Shown here: positions 33,873 to 42,867 of the stretch, piece after piece
Numbering within the stretch: the stretch's first letter is position 1
How the letters are laid out: every line of letters begins with the position of its first letter
From: JAIQFV01 sp041494885
Lineage (GTDB): Bacteria > Acidobacteriota > Terriglobia > JAIQFV01
Direction: 5' to 3'
Assembly (NCBI GenBank): GCA_041494885.1
Contig: JBGQBO010000005.1
Span: 104,218-168,217 of the forward strand
DNA: 64,000 nt
Position numbers and translations under genes: made by a program
The notes under the pieces: generated by a model
Told to the model about the DNA's origin: nothing
Seen by the model: only the letters and a program-made list of their open reading frames with translations
The model's database searches: none

Positions 33873-34736
33873 ATGACATCGCAGATCAGGACAATATTTC
33901 GTGTCGGGCTCTTCTTGTTTGCCCTCCTTGCTTACCCGGCCCAGAACGTTTCAAAGGACCCGAAACTGAGCCCCCAGGAACTGGTGACGAAAAGCCTCGA
34001 AGCCATAGGCTCCCCTGAAAGACTGGCAGCGCGGAAGAGCTGTATCGCTGAAGGAGTCGGGACCATGCTGGTCAGGACCGGGGGCAGCGGTTCCCTGGTG
34101 GGCCGCATGTCGTTTCTTTCCGAAGGGGACAAGTTCCGTTACGACATGAAGTTTGATTTCAAGGATTATACTGAAGAGCTGTTTACCTTTGATGGACAAA
34201 ACGCGGAATTCGGCTATATCCGACCCGGGAAACGATCACGACTCGGCGAGTTCCTTTACACCTACAGCGCGATCGTTCGTGAAGGTCTGATCGGCGGAGT
34301 CCTCTCAACCGCCTGGCCCCTGACCAAATTGGACCAGAGGAATCCCAAGCTTCAATACCGGGGCCTTACCAAGATCGAGGGAAAACAGATGCACGAGGTC
34401 AAATACCAGATGAAAAAGGGGGACAACGATCTCAACGTGTTACTCTACTTCGACCCCGCTACTTTTCGTCATGTCGCAACGGTCTATCGGATTATCGTTC
34501 CTGTCCCGCTAGGCCGTACCATGGCAGGCGCTACGGCCCAGAACGAAGACCGCTACGAGCTGTTCGAGTACTTCGAGGATTTCCGTGATATGGACGGGCT
34601 GATGCTCCCCTCGCGTTGGACGATCCATTTGACGACGGAGGCTGGAACACAAACATTCATGGGGGAATGGGAGACCAAGATCGAAAAAATCTCATTCAAT
34701 CAGCCGATCGAACCGAAGACCTTCATTTTGCAATGA
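33873..34736 (+). CDS. Secreted LolA-like/outer-membrane lipoprotein-sorting-like protein
   Basis: This 287-residue protein has a signal peptide (MTSQIRTIFRVGLFLFALLA.., cut near NVS) and one beta-rich domain. Its wording LSPQELVTKSLEAIGSPERL, IEGKQMHEVKYQMKKGDNDL, YFDPATFRHVATVYRI, FRDMDGLMLPSRWTIH and FNQPIEPKTF is the same layout as the C-terminal half of the cytochrome at 27765. Such domains bind lipids in LolA, but no function is shown for this secreted group. RBS GAGGAG lies upstream of ATG 33873. The gene stands alone. Confidence 0.8.
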   Translation: MTSQIRTIFRVGLFLFALLAYPAQNVSKDPKLSPQELVTKSLEAIGSPERLAARKSCIAEGVGTMLVRTGGSGSLVGRMSFLSEGDKFRYDMKFDFKDYTEELFTFDGQNAEFGYIRPGKRSRLGEFLYTYSAIVREGLIGGVLSTAWPLTKLDQRNPKLQYRGLTKIEGKQMHEVKYQMKKGDNDLNVLLYFDPATFRHVATVYRIIVPVPLGRTMAGATAQNEDRYELFEYFEDFRDMDGLMLPSRWTIHLTTEAGTQTFMGEWETKIEKISFNQPIEPKTFILQ

Positions 34737-35275
34737 CTTTTTTCTCTCTGGCCGTCTCAAACGATCGGAAGGGCTGAATTCCCTGCTCTGGAGACTGCCG
34801 TATTATGGTGGAATGCTTGTGATATCGCTGCCAGCCGGGTCTGACTTCGACCTTCCCCAAAGGGGCAAAAAGATGGACGGATGACCTGCGTGTTCTTAAT
34901 GCCGATTGTTGATATGACGAATGTCGAAGGCCGCCCCCTGCCAATTGGATTTTGAATGAACGAGTTCATTCCCTAATCCCCCGGACGGAGGCTGGGGGAT
35001 GATTCAATTCCCGCCAACAACAAGAGGCGCATTCACTCCAGGATTTATCCCATCGATCCCGCTTACTGGATCGGTGGGGTTTCCGTCTCTGGGAGAGTCC
35101 GTTATGTAGGCCGTATCTGAAGGGTCCCCCATCCGACCAGGCGGATGGGAGAATTCTCCTTCACACTATTTGCTGACTTGTTTCTTCAATTCTTCCCACC
35201 CATAAGGTTTTGATTCCCAAAACAGCCGCTCTCCGGGTCGTGGCTGCGCCGCGTTGCGGGTGGTTCGCAGACCGC
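34737..35275. other. Gene-free, hairpin-rich stretch
   Basis: No gene was recognised. Two strong stem-loops are present: CCCATCGATCC/GGATCGGTGGG (35049-35078) and CCCATCCG/CGGATGGG (35128-35149). Either could terminate the transcript from 33873 or the small gene at 35276. Confidence 0.45.
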
Positions 35276-35518
35276 TTATGCCAATTTGACCATAGCAAGC
35301 AGAAGCACGGCGATGCAAGCACTCCATAGAAGCCAAAGCTGAATAGCCGCCAATGGGGCGATACGGAGGGGCTTCTGCCGTGTCCCGTGGTGTCTTTCTT
35401 TCCGAGCGCCACGCATCCAGCCGAGCGCGTGGAAACCTATAAAGCGGAAGAGATACCACTGCGCAATCAAATGGGAAATCACGATGATGGGCAACAACAA
35501 CGCGGCAATAATAGTCAT
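35276..35518 (-). CDS. Small two-helix membrane protein
   Basis: This 80-residue protein has a hydrophobic N-terminal helix (MTIIAALLLPIIVISHLIAQ), a basic middle loop (RGARKERHHGTRQKPLR) and a second helix (LWLLWSACIAVLLLAMVKLA). A strong AAGGAGG lies at correct spacing before ATG 35518, which is the main reason to accept it. It matches no family I know. Isolated in a long gene-poor region; it could be a membrane-acting regulator or a toxin-like peptide, but nothing supports a specific role. Confidence 0.6.
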   Translation of the reverse strand: MTIIAALLLPIIVISHLIAQWYLFRFIGFHALGWMRGARKERHHGTRQKPLRIAPLAAIQLWLLWSACIAVLLLAMVKLA

Positions 35519-36781
35519 GATTCAATCCTCCTTCTCGACTGTTCAGAGCCGGTCGTCGAAACACGGGATCGAACCTCTGGGGCTGGCTAAGTGTTGAGAC
35601 AAACTCCCCCACTCGAGCCAGCCCGGTTCGCTCTGGTTCAATAGTGGTTTATTGCCCCCACCCAATGGGGCCAGTAATTGATCCGAATCCAACGGGTTAC
35701 TCCTCAGGCCGTCTTGCCGTTTCATTTTTCTTGGGACGAAAGTTGGGATCGTCCCTTCCCATTTGCCAATTCAGGACAAATGCATCAATCGATTTTCATG
35801 AATTGAGCTTGTTTTCACCATGTTTCCTCCTTCCTGATGCCTTTGCCACTGAACTGGAAGGTAAAATGATGCGGCTTCGTTGTTAGTCTGGATCATTTCC
35901 ATATTGAGAAATAAATAGGCCTAACCCTGGGTTTTCCAAGCACCTATTTTCTTTTTGGCCGACTTTCCCGGGCGGCCTCTTATCGAAGTTTCACTTTTTG
36001 GCTCATCCTAAATAGGCGTGAATTTCCTTAAATTCCGCCCACTCCGTTAAGATTTTTTTTAAACTTCATTCAGGTCAGACATGAATGGCACTTAATTTAA
36101 GGGAAGTTGATGGGGTCATGTCTTCGCATTTTTGATTTCCATGACGTCATGGCCCGTAGGGCCAAAAGGATGTAGCCCCACCTGAGCTCCGCGCTCTTTG
36201 CGGAACTCAGATGGGGCTTCCTGAGGGATAACCGGGCGGATCGCAGAGAAAGCGGCCAGACTGGACCTGGAAAGCACACCGAAGTAGCGATGGCCTTCCC
36301 TCTTCCGCCCTAGCAAAGTATCTGGTGCAGAAACAGGAGGGAATTTCCCCGAGATAGCTCTGATAAGCGTACACTCACCCCAGGGCTTTAATTCTGTCAA
36401 TCAGGGCAAGCCTGTTCACCACATCCAACTCCCCCTACCGGAAAACGTTCGCACGTCGACAAATCTCGAGATCTATTTCGCGGAAGAGGATCCAGGTGCC
36501 ACTCGAAATGCAAGAGATCGAAATCGGCCCTGAAATCCGCTAAGGGGAGATTCCCATTGCTTCAGGCTTCATTCTCGACTTACAATTCCGCATAGCGCTC
36601 CGGCAGGACTTCTGCGTAGATAGAGGTTCTCGTGGGCGCTCGGCCCCAGCACATGAAACTTCTGATGACCAACAAGGTGGGATTCTAAGAACAGGACAGG
36701 CCACTCAGCCGGCAGCGATCATAAGCGCAGTGGCGTGGCATTGGTTCGGGCAAGCATCTCATAACGGTTCGCGACGCCAAC
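35519..36781. other. Long gene-free region (1.26 kb) with structured palindromes
   Basis: No frame here has a convincing RBS and composition; the 80-codon plus frame at 35644 looks random. The region is AT-richer than its neighbours around 35880-36110. It contains the hairpin cluster at 36141-36218. Confidence 0.5.
36141..36218. repeat. Palindrome cluster, REP-like
   Basis: Three adjacent structures: the perfect palindrome ATGACGTCAT (36141-36150), the hairpin TGGCCC-GTA-GGGCCA (36150-36164), and a 19-bp stem with two mismatches from 36174-36192 (AGCCCCACCTGAG..) to 36200-36218. This density of inverted repeats suggests an interspersed palindromic element or a strong structured RNA. Confidence 0.55.
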
Positions 36782-38554
36782 ATGGACAAAGGTCCGGCCC
36801 CCAAGAAACCCACGACAGACCTCTCTCAGGCCCTGGCAGAAGTCAGCCGCGTAGTGCTGTCCACGCTCGATTTCGACAGTATTTTCCGGATTACCGCCGA
36901 CAGTCTGCGATTCGCGCTCGGTTACATCCACGTCGCGTTATTCAATGTGGATACCCTGCAGAGGATGATCTTTCTACGCGCTCAATCCGGAGATGTGGCG
37001 ACTCCGATTCCAAAGAACTACCAGACCGGGTTCAGTCAAGGCGTCCTGGGCCTGGTGGTTCGCACCAAACAACCCAAGATCGTCATTGCCGAGGAGCGCA
37101 ATCGCAAGACCTCCCTGTTGCACACCAACGCAACCGAAATTACGGTTCCCATTCTTCTCGGCGGGCGGGTCGACGCCCTTCTTCTTCTGGCTGCCCCTCC
37201 GGGCGTGGTTCCTTCCGATCCCGAGATCGAAGCACTTCAACGGTTCGGTGAGCATCTCGGCGTGGCCATCGGGAACGCCGGCATTCATTCTTCCCTGCGC
37301 TCCCACGACCGCGCCCTGACCACGCTGCTTCGCGCCAACCGCGATCTGTTCAACGTGATGGATCGGGAAGAAATACTTCGCAAGCTGGTCGGCTATCTTT
37401 TCGATGCCATTCCGGACTGCCGGATCGCCCTGGTGGAACTACAGCATCGATCCTCGACCGTCCAAGTCCAGGCCAGGGAAACGGCCCGCATCCGGAGATT
37501 TTTCTCCCCGGAAGCACTCAAGCGAAACCAGGCTGAAGAGGAGATCCTCCCGACTCGTTCCCTGGTCGAGTTGAATGAAGCCCTCCGCACGCAACATGTC
37601 TGCGTTCTCTCTTCCTCCTCCAGTCGCGTGCTCCCGCGACACGTGGCAGAAGAAATCCATGCCGCCGGATCGTCCCCTTATCTGATCGCCCCGCTCATCC
37701 CGCAGGACCAGGCGCTCGGCTTCGTGGTGGTCCACCGCATGGGGTTGAATGAGAAATTCGCGCCGCACGAGGTGGAACTGGCCGAAGCGCTGTCCAACTT
37801 GATTTCGTTGTGGTTGCGAAACGCCTTGCTGATTGAGGAACTCAAGAATGTGAACCAGGAACTGGCCAAGAGCAATGAATTGAAAACCAACTTGATGTCC
37901 ATCCTGTCCCACGACGTGAAGTCGCCCCTGCATGGGATCCATGGATTCGCAGAACTCATGCAGGAGGCCGCTCCCGCCGATCCCACGCTTCTGCAGGCCA
38001 CCCAAATCATCATGGGAAACGTCCGCCGCATTGTCGCGATTATTGATGACACGATGGCGGTGTCACGAATCGAAGGTGGAGAGATAACGATCACCGTCGG
38101 CGCGTTGTCGATTGAGGCCCTCATCGACGAACAGATCGCTGCCCATTCGCATCAATGCCCCATCCTACGAGAGGTTCCGCCCAACCTGCCCCCGGTCATG
38201 GGCGATAAATTGCGTGTGATGGAAATCCTCGAAAATTTCGTCAGCAATGGCATTAAATACACGCGCGAAGGCAATTCCATCACGCTGGCTGCGAGACCGA
38301 GCGAGAACGGCAAAGATGTCGAGATTGTGGTGAGCGATCAGGGGATGGGCATCCCCGCGGAAGAGTTGCCTAAACTGTTTTCCCGCTACTACCGGGTTCG
38401 TACCGAACAGACCCGCACCATTGAAGGGACCGGGCTGGGACTCTACATCGTCAAACTGCTCGTGGAAGCGCATGGGGGGCGGGTATGGGTGGAAAGCCAA
38501 CTCGGCGCGGGGAGCCAGTTTCATTTCACTCTCCCCGCGGTCAAACCAGTCTGA
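36782..38554 (+). CDS. Soluble GAF-GAF sensor histidine kinase
   Basis: This 590-residue kinase has no membrane segment. Two GAF domains (about 20-170 and 185-355) precede a HisKA domain with the phospho-acceptor H377 in MSILSHDVKSPLHGIHGFAE. A HATPase follows with the N-box NFVSNGIKYTRE, G1 SDQGMGIPAEEL and G2 IEGTGLGLYIVKLL. The middle segment is helical (LIEELKNVNQELAKSNELK), a usual signalling coiled coil. No response regulator lies next to it, so it is an orphan kinase whose input is cytosolic (a ligand, redox or light cofactor cannot be told apart). Confidence 0.93.
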   Translation: MDKGPAPKKPTTDLSQALAEVSRVVLSTLDFDSIFRITADSLRFALGYIHVALFNVDTLQRMIFLRAQSGDVATPIPKNYQTGFSQGVLGLVVRTKQPKIVIAEERNRKTSLLHTNATEITVPILLGGRVDALLLLAAPPGVVPSDPEIEALQRFGEHLGVAIGNAGIHSSLRSHDRALTTLLRANRDLFNVMDREEILRKLVGYLFDAIPDCRIALVELQHRSSTVQVQARETARIRRFFSPEALKRNQAEEEILPTRSLVELNEALRTQHVCVLSSSSSRVLPRHVAEEIHAAGSSPYLIAPLIPQDQALGFVVVHRMGLNEKFAPHEVELAEALSNLISLWLRNALLIEELKNVNQELAKSNELKTNLMSILSHDVKSPLHGIHGFAELMQEAAPADPTLLQATQIIMGNVRRIVAIIDDTMAVSRIEGGEITITVGALSIEALIDEQIAAHSHQCPILREVPPNLPPVMGDKLRVMEILENFVSNGIKYTREGNSITLAARPSENGKDVEIVVSDQGMGIPAEELPKLFSRYYRVRTEQTRTIEGTGLGLYIVKLLVEAHGGRVWVESQLGAGSQFHFTLPAVKPV

Positions 38555-38678
38555 GGGATCGAGCGCTGCGATCGCCTGTTTTGCCTGCTTGCAGAATACT
38601 TGAAACTCCGGGGCCTTGTGCAAAGGCGAAGGCAGAAACAGCTCCCCGCCCTTTCTCCCTTGAGAACCCCGTCCTCGG

Positions 38679-39653
38679 TTAACGGTTTACAGCCTCCACC
38701 CTTCGCATTCCATCCTTCTCAATCCACCGCACCCGCGAGCTCTCCTCCAGAAGATCAACATGGGCAAATGCTTCAGACAGGGCAAGGAACATTCCATTGT
38801 TCCCCACTTCGGGGAAAAGCTCCTGGACCAGAGTCCAGAGGGATTTCTCTCGTCCGTTGAGAAGGGCTAGGACCTTTCCCTGGCGCACTTCATGGTGCCG
38901 CATCATCTTCGAGTAGAGGGCTGGAAACTCATCGACGTCGTCTCCGTGCCCCGAGCACACCAGTTCCGGACCCAGGCTTTGGAGTTTTTCCAGCGAGGCC
39001 AGGTAGTTTTTCAAACTCGGGTAACGTCTTCCGGGCCGGGACGGATCCTCATTAAGAATTGGGTTGGGGGTAATTCGCTTAATCACCGTGTCGGCAGCAA
39101 TCAGGAGGCGCCGCTCTTTCGCATAGAAGCAGAGGCTCCCCGGAGTGTGACCGGGAGTGGAGGTGACTCTAAATTCCAAGTCACCACACAGAAGGCGGTC
39201 CCCCTCCTGGATGGGTGTGTACTCGGTGAAAGGTTCGGTGACCTGCTGGAGGAAATGAAACTCCTCCTCAAACAGATTGACGATTGCCCGTGGAACCCCC
39301 GCCAGCTCGTACATGCGGAGATAGAACTCCTGGTTGATCCGGTGTTGAAAATCCGCGCTGTCGGGACTCGGGGCAAAGAGGGTGGCTCCCGACTCTCGGA
39401 CCATCAAGGCCGCCTGCCCATAATGATCCGGATGTCCATGCGTGATGTAGATCTTCCTGACATCCCGCAGGCTGAGGGACCTCTCGCGCAATCCCTGTAC
39501 AACGGTCTCATAGGCCTCCGGAGTATGTGGCCCCGCGTCAATCAGCGTGACCTCAGGTTCCGTGATGAGATAGACATTCACCGGCCCCACAGGAAAGGGT
39601 GTGGGGACCGCGATCTTGTATAGCGGCAGGTTGAGCAATTTCCTTCCTGTCAT
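38679..39653 (-). CDS. MBL-fold metallo-hydrolase (GloB/RNaseZ-like superfamily)
   Basis: This 324-residue metallo-beta-lactamase fold protein has the Zn motif THGHPDHYGQ (H72, H74, D76, H77). Further ligands are the His in SCTSTPGHTPGSL-like RVTSTPGHTPGSLC, the Asp in LIAADTVIK and the His in VCSGHGDDV. The C-terminal ~90 residues (SKMMRHHEVRQGKVLALLNG ..) are a winged-helix-like extension often found in hydrolases of the LACTB2/GloB type. The substrate is unknown. It precedes the fatty-acid operon end to end on the same strand but is 115 bases away. Confidence 0.9.
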   Translation of the reverse strand: MTGRKLLNLPLYKIAVPTPFPVGPVNVYLITEPEVTLIDAGPHTPEAYETVVQGLRERSLSLRDVRKIYITHGHPDHYGQAALMVRESGATLFAPSPDSADFQHRINQEFYLRMYELAGVPRAIVNLFEEEFHFLQQVTEPFTEYTPIQEGDRLLCGDLEFRVTSTPGHTPGSLCFYAKERRLLIAADTVIKRITPNPILNEDPSRPGRRYPSLKNYLASLEKLQSLGPELVCSGHGDDVDEFPALYSKMMRHHEVRQGKVLALLNGREKSLWTLVQELFPEVGNNGMFLALSEAFAHVDLLEESSRVRWIEKDGMRRVEAVNR

Positions 39654-39767
39654 GAACAGAGAAGAATCCTCGCCACGAGTCGGCCCTCCGGGTGCATCGC
39701 CTTCTCTTCAAACTTGAGAGAATCCCGATAAATAGTTCGTTCCCGATGGGATCGATCCGACCCTGGC

Positions 39768-41573
39768 TTAATGTGTCTTGAGTGGCCAGCCCTTTGCATT
39801 GAGAGCGGCCTGCGCGATCAACCGACCGGTCGCCACGGTATCGACCGGCACGTATTTGCTGAAGCGCTTGAGGGCCGCAAGTTGAGTCCGCAGCATGTCT
39901 CCTTCGGCAATCGTCGACAGGGCGGCCTTGGCTTCCGCGTCGATCCGGGCGGCCGCACCGCTGACATAGTGCTCGGTCATGGCGATATGCAATTGCGCCT
40001 TGTCCCGTCCCTGTGACTCCATCACTTTCAAAGTTCGAAGCAGTGACGACTCGCAGGCGTAAACCTCCATGATGATGTTCGAGATGTGCCCCATCACCTC
40101 CTGCTGGTCCGCCACCTTGTCCATATATCTCTGTACGGCTGCGCCTGCCGTCATCAAAGCGATCTTTTTGGCGTTCTTGACGAACCTCTGTTCCCGCGCG
40201 AGCAATTCGTGGCTCTCTTCCTCGAGGGACGGAAATCCCAGGACCTCGTCCATCAGTTTTCGGGCCGCGGAGATCAGCGGCAATTCCCCCTTCATCGCCC
40301 GCCGGAGGAGCATGCCGGGAATAAGCAATCGGTTGATCTCGTTGGTCCCCTCGAAAATCCGATTGATGCGGGCGTCCCGATAGAACCGCTCCACCGGGTA
40401 ATCTTTGCTGTAACCGTAACCTCCATAGATCTGGACGGCCTCATCGCACACATAATCCAAAAATTCGCTCCCCATCACTTTCATGATGGAGCATTCCGTG
40501 GCGTATTCCTCAATTCCTTTTAACACCTTTTCCGGGCCCCCCGGAGAATCCTTTGAGACCCCCGACAAGAGAGCATCGATCAGGGCGGCGGTCCGATACG
40601 TCATCGACTCCGCGGCAAAAATCCGGACACAGCTCTCAGCGATCTTCTGCTGAATCAGGCCGAACTCGGCGATGGCCTTGCCAAAAGCGGTCCGTTCCCT
40701 CGCATACTGGATCGCATACGTCATGCAGAACTTGGATCCGCCCACGGCGCCCGCCCCCAGTTTGAGCCGACCCATGTTCAGGCAATTGAACGCGATTTTG
40801 TGACCTTTGCCGATTTCACCCAGGATGTTCTCGGCCGGCACCTTGGCATCTTCAAGAATGAGCGTGCGGGTGGAAGAACCCATGATCCCCATCTTATGTT
40901 CTTCGGCCCCTGTGGAGACTCCAGGAAAGTTCTTTTCCACAATGAAACACGTTATCTTGTCTCCGCCGATCTTCGCAAACACCATGAACAGGTCCGCGAA
41001 ACCGGCGTTGGTGATGAACATCTTGGTTCCATTCAGGGTGTAGCTTTTTCCATCGGCGCCCAGGTCGGCGCGGGTCGTCAGCGCCAGGGCGTCGGATCCG
41101 CAATGGGGCTCTGTCAGGGCGTACGAGGAAATCAATTCGCCGGTGCAAATACGAGGAAGATACTTCCGCTTTTGAGGGTCCGTCCCGTAAAACACCATGG
41201 GCCACGAGCCGATGCCGGCATGACTGCCATGAGAACACGCGAACGAGCCCTCGTGTGCCAGTTTTTCGGCCAGGATCATTCCCGTGACCTTGTCAATCTC
41301 CATACCGCCAAATTTCTCAGGGACATCGATGCCCAGCAGGCCCAGCGGGGCCATTTTTTTCAACAGTTCGACATTCGTCTCGATCTTTCTTTCTTCCAAA
41401 TCCTGGGCGCGCGGGACGATCTCCTGATCCATGAACTGCTCTGCGGTTTGCGCCATCAGTTTCTGCTCGTCTGAGAAGTCTTCGGGAGCAAAGATTTCCC
41501 GAGGCGGAGTCTCCTCGACAAGCCAGCTCCCGCCCTTCACATAGGTTGATTTTACTGGCGTTGCGGTGCTCAT
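39768..41573 (-). CDS. Acyl-CoA dehydrogenase, long-chain type with C-terminal extension
   Basis: FAD enzyme for the first step of beta-oxidation. It has 601 residues from ATG 41573 (GAGAGGA upstream); the longer frame to 41693 overlaps the thiolase gene end and is not used. Features: N-terminal domain from about 25, FAD/substrate region SYALTEPHCGSDALALTTRA, MGIMGSSTRTLILEDAKVPA, and the flavin-binding QIYGGYGYSKDYPVERFYRD followed by IFEGTNEINRLLI, which places the catalytic Glu in the FEGTNEI block. A C-terminal extension of about 200 helical residues makes it VLCAD-like. It is the third gene of the operon after the HAD/ECH enzyme and thiolase. Confidence 0.93.
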   Translation of the reverse strand: MSTATPVKSTYVKGGSWLVEETPPREIFAPEDFSDEQKLMAQTAEQFMDQEIVPRAQDLEERKIETNVELLKKMAPLGLLGIDVPEKFGGMEIDKVTGMILAEKLAHEGSFACSHGSHAGIGSWPMVFYGTDPQKRKYLPRICTGELISSYALTEPHCGSDALALTTRADLGADGKSYTLNGTKMFITNAGFADLFMVFAKIGGDKITCFIVEKNFPGVSTGAEEHKMGIMGSSTRTLILEDAKVPAENILGEIGKGHKIAFNCLNMGRLKLGAGAVGGSKFCMTYAIQYARERTAFGKAIAEFGLIQQKIAESCVRIFAAESMTYRTAALIDALLSGVSKDSPGGPEKVLKGIEEYATECSIMKVMGSEFLDYVCDEAVQIYGGYGYSKDYPVERFYRDARINRIFEGTNEINRLLIPGMLLRRAMKGELPLISAARKLMDEVLGFPSLEEESHELLAREQRFVKNAKKIALMTAGAAVQRYMDKVADQQEVMGHISNIIMEVYACESSLLRTLKVMESQGRDKAQLHIAMTEHYVSGAAARIDAEAKAALSTIAEGDMLRTQLAALKRFSKYVPVDTVATGRLIAQAALNAKGWPLKTH

Positions 41574-41638
41574 AGCGTCCTCTCTTTCTTGCTGCAAATC
41601 CTTCGAGGCCGGGGGCGTGGGCTCCTCCTGTAATTCCT

Positions 41639-42832
41639 CTACCGCTGCAAGTTCTCGAAAATCCCTGCTGCGCCCATCCCGCCGCCGATGCACATGGTGA
41701 CCATTCCGTACCGAACGTGGCGACGCCGCATCTCATAAATCAGGGTGGCCGTTAACTTCGATCCGGTGCATCCCAGCGGGTGGCCCAGGGCGATCGCGCC
41801 CCCATTGACGTTCACCCGCGCAGGATCCAGCCCGGCCTCCCGAATGACGGCCAGCGACTGGACCGCAAAGGCTTCATTGAGCTCGATCAAATCGATGTCT
41901 GCCAGCTTCAGTCCTGACAATTGGAGCGCCTTCGGGATCGCGGCAACGGGCCCAATGCCCATGCGCTCCGGGTCCACGCCGGCCGTCGCGAATGCCACGA
42001 ACCGCGCCAGGGGTTGAAGGCCCATCTGTCTCGCTTTTTCCCCGGACAAGACCACGACCGCCGCGGCGCCATCGCTCATCTGCGAGGAGTTGCCCGCGGT
42101 CACCGTCCCCTGCGCGTGGAATGCCGGCTTCAGCTTGGCCAGTGATTCGAGCGAAGTGTCCCGCCGCGGCCCCTCGTCCGTGGCAAAGAGGATCTCCCGA
42201 ACCGACTTTTTCATTGTCCCGTTGGCGGCCACGGCGGTTACCATTTTTACCGGCAGGGGAACAATCTCTTCTTTAAACTTTCCCTCCTCAATGGCCTTGA
42301 GGGCTTTACAGTGGCTGTCATAAGAAAACTGGTCCGACTCCTCCCGCGAGATAGAGTACTGTCGTGCCAGATTTTCCGCGGTCAGACCCATTGAGAGATA
42401 TACGCCGGGGCGCGTATCCACGAGGGAAGGATTTGGAACAATTTTATGTCCGCCCATCGGAATCATCGACATCGTTTCTGTTCCCCCCGCGATCATCACC
42501 TGTGCCGCGCCGGTCCGGATTCGTTCTGCGGCCAAAGCGATCGACTGCAAGCCGGATGAACAAAATCGATTGATGGTCATGGCCGGCACGGAATCGGGAA
42601 GGCCTGCGAGAAAGGAGGCCACCCGGGACACGTTCATCCCCTGCTCTGCCTCGGGCATGGCGCAACCCAGAATGACGTCATCGACTTCCTCGACAGCCAA
42701 TCCGGGCACACGCGCCATCGCTTCGCGTATCACGGCGCCGGCCATGTCGTCCGGGCGGGTGTCCTTGAGCGTTCCCCGGGGCGCCTTGCCAACCGCCGTC
42801 CGAACCGCTGAGACAATCACTGCTTCGTTCAT
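41639..42832 (-). CDS. fadA: Acetyl-CoA acyltransferase (3-ketoacyl-CoA thiolase)
   Basis: This thiolase has 397 residues from ATG 42832 with GGGGAG upstream. The nucleophile is C91 in NRFCSSGLQSIA. The C-terminal catalytic motifs are NVNGGAIALGHPLGCTGSKL and MVTMCIGGGMGAAG. It cleaves 3-ketoacyl-CoA to acetyl-CoA. It lies 35 bases after the HAD/ECH gene and 65 bases before the acyl-CoA dehydrogenase, forming a typical beta-oxidation operon. Length and wording favour the FadA/FadI degradative group over biosynthetic PhaA, but that distinction is by context. Confidence 0.95.
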   Translation of the reverse strand: MNEAVIVSAVRTAVGKAPRGTLKDTRPDDMAGAVIREAMARVPGLAVEEVDDVILGCAMPEAEQGMNVSRVASFLAGLPDSVPAMTINRFCSSGLQSIALAAERIRTGAAQVMIAGGTETMSMIPMGGHKIVPNPSLVDTRPGVYLSMGLTAENLARQYSISREESDQFSYDSHCKALKAIEEGKFKEEIVPLPVKMVTAVAANGTMKKSVREILFATDEGPRRDTSLESLAKLKPAFHAQGTVTAGNSSQMSDGAAAVVVLSGEKARQMGLQPLARFVAFATAGVDPERMGIGPVAAIPKALQLSGLKLADIDLIELNEAFAVQSLAVIREAGLDPARVNVNGGAIALGHPLGCTGSKLTATLIYEMRRRHVRYGMVTMCIGGGMGAAGIFENLQR

Positions 42833-42867
42833 AAATGTTCTCCCCATCTCCAAACCATCGAAGGATC

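Noticed and set aside
34981..35160. tRNA or small-RNA gene in the hairpin-rich stretch
   Set aside because: No T-loop GTTCGA/anticodon layout; only simple stem-loops are visible.
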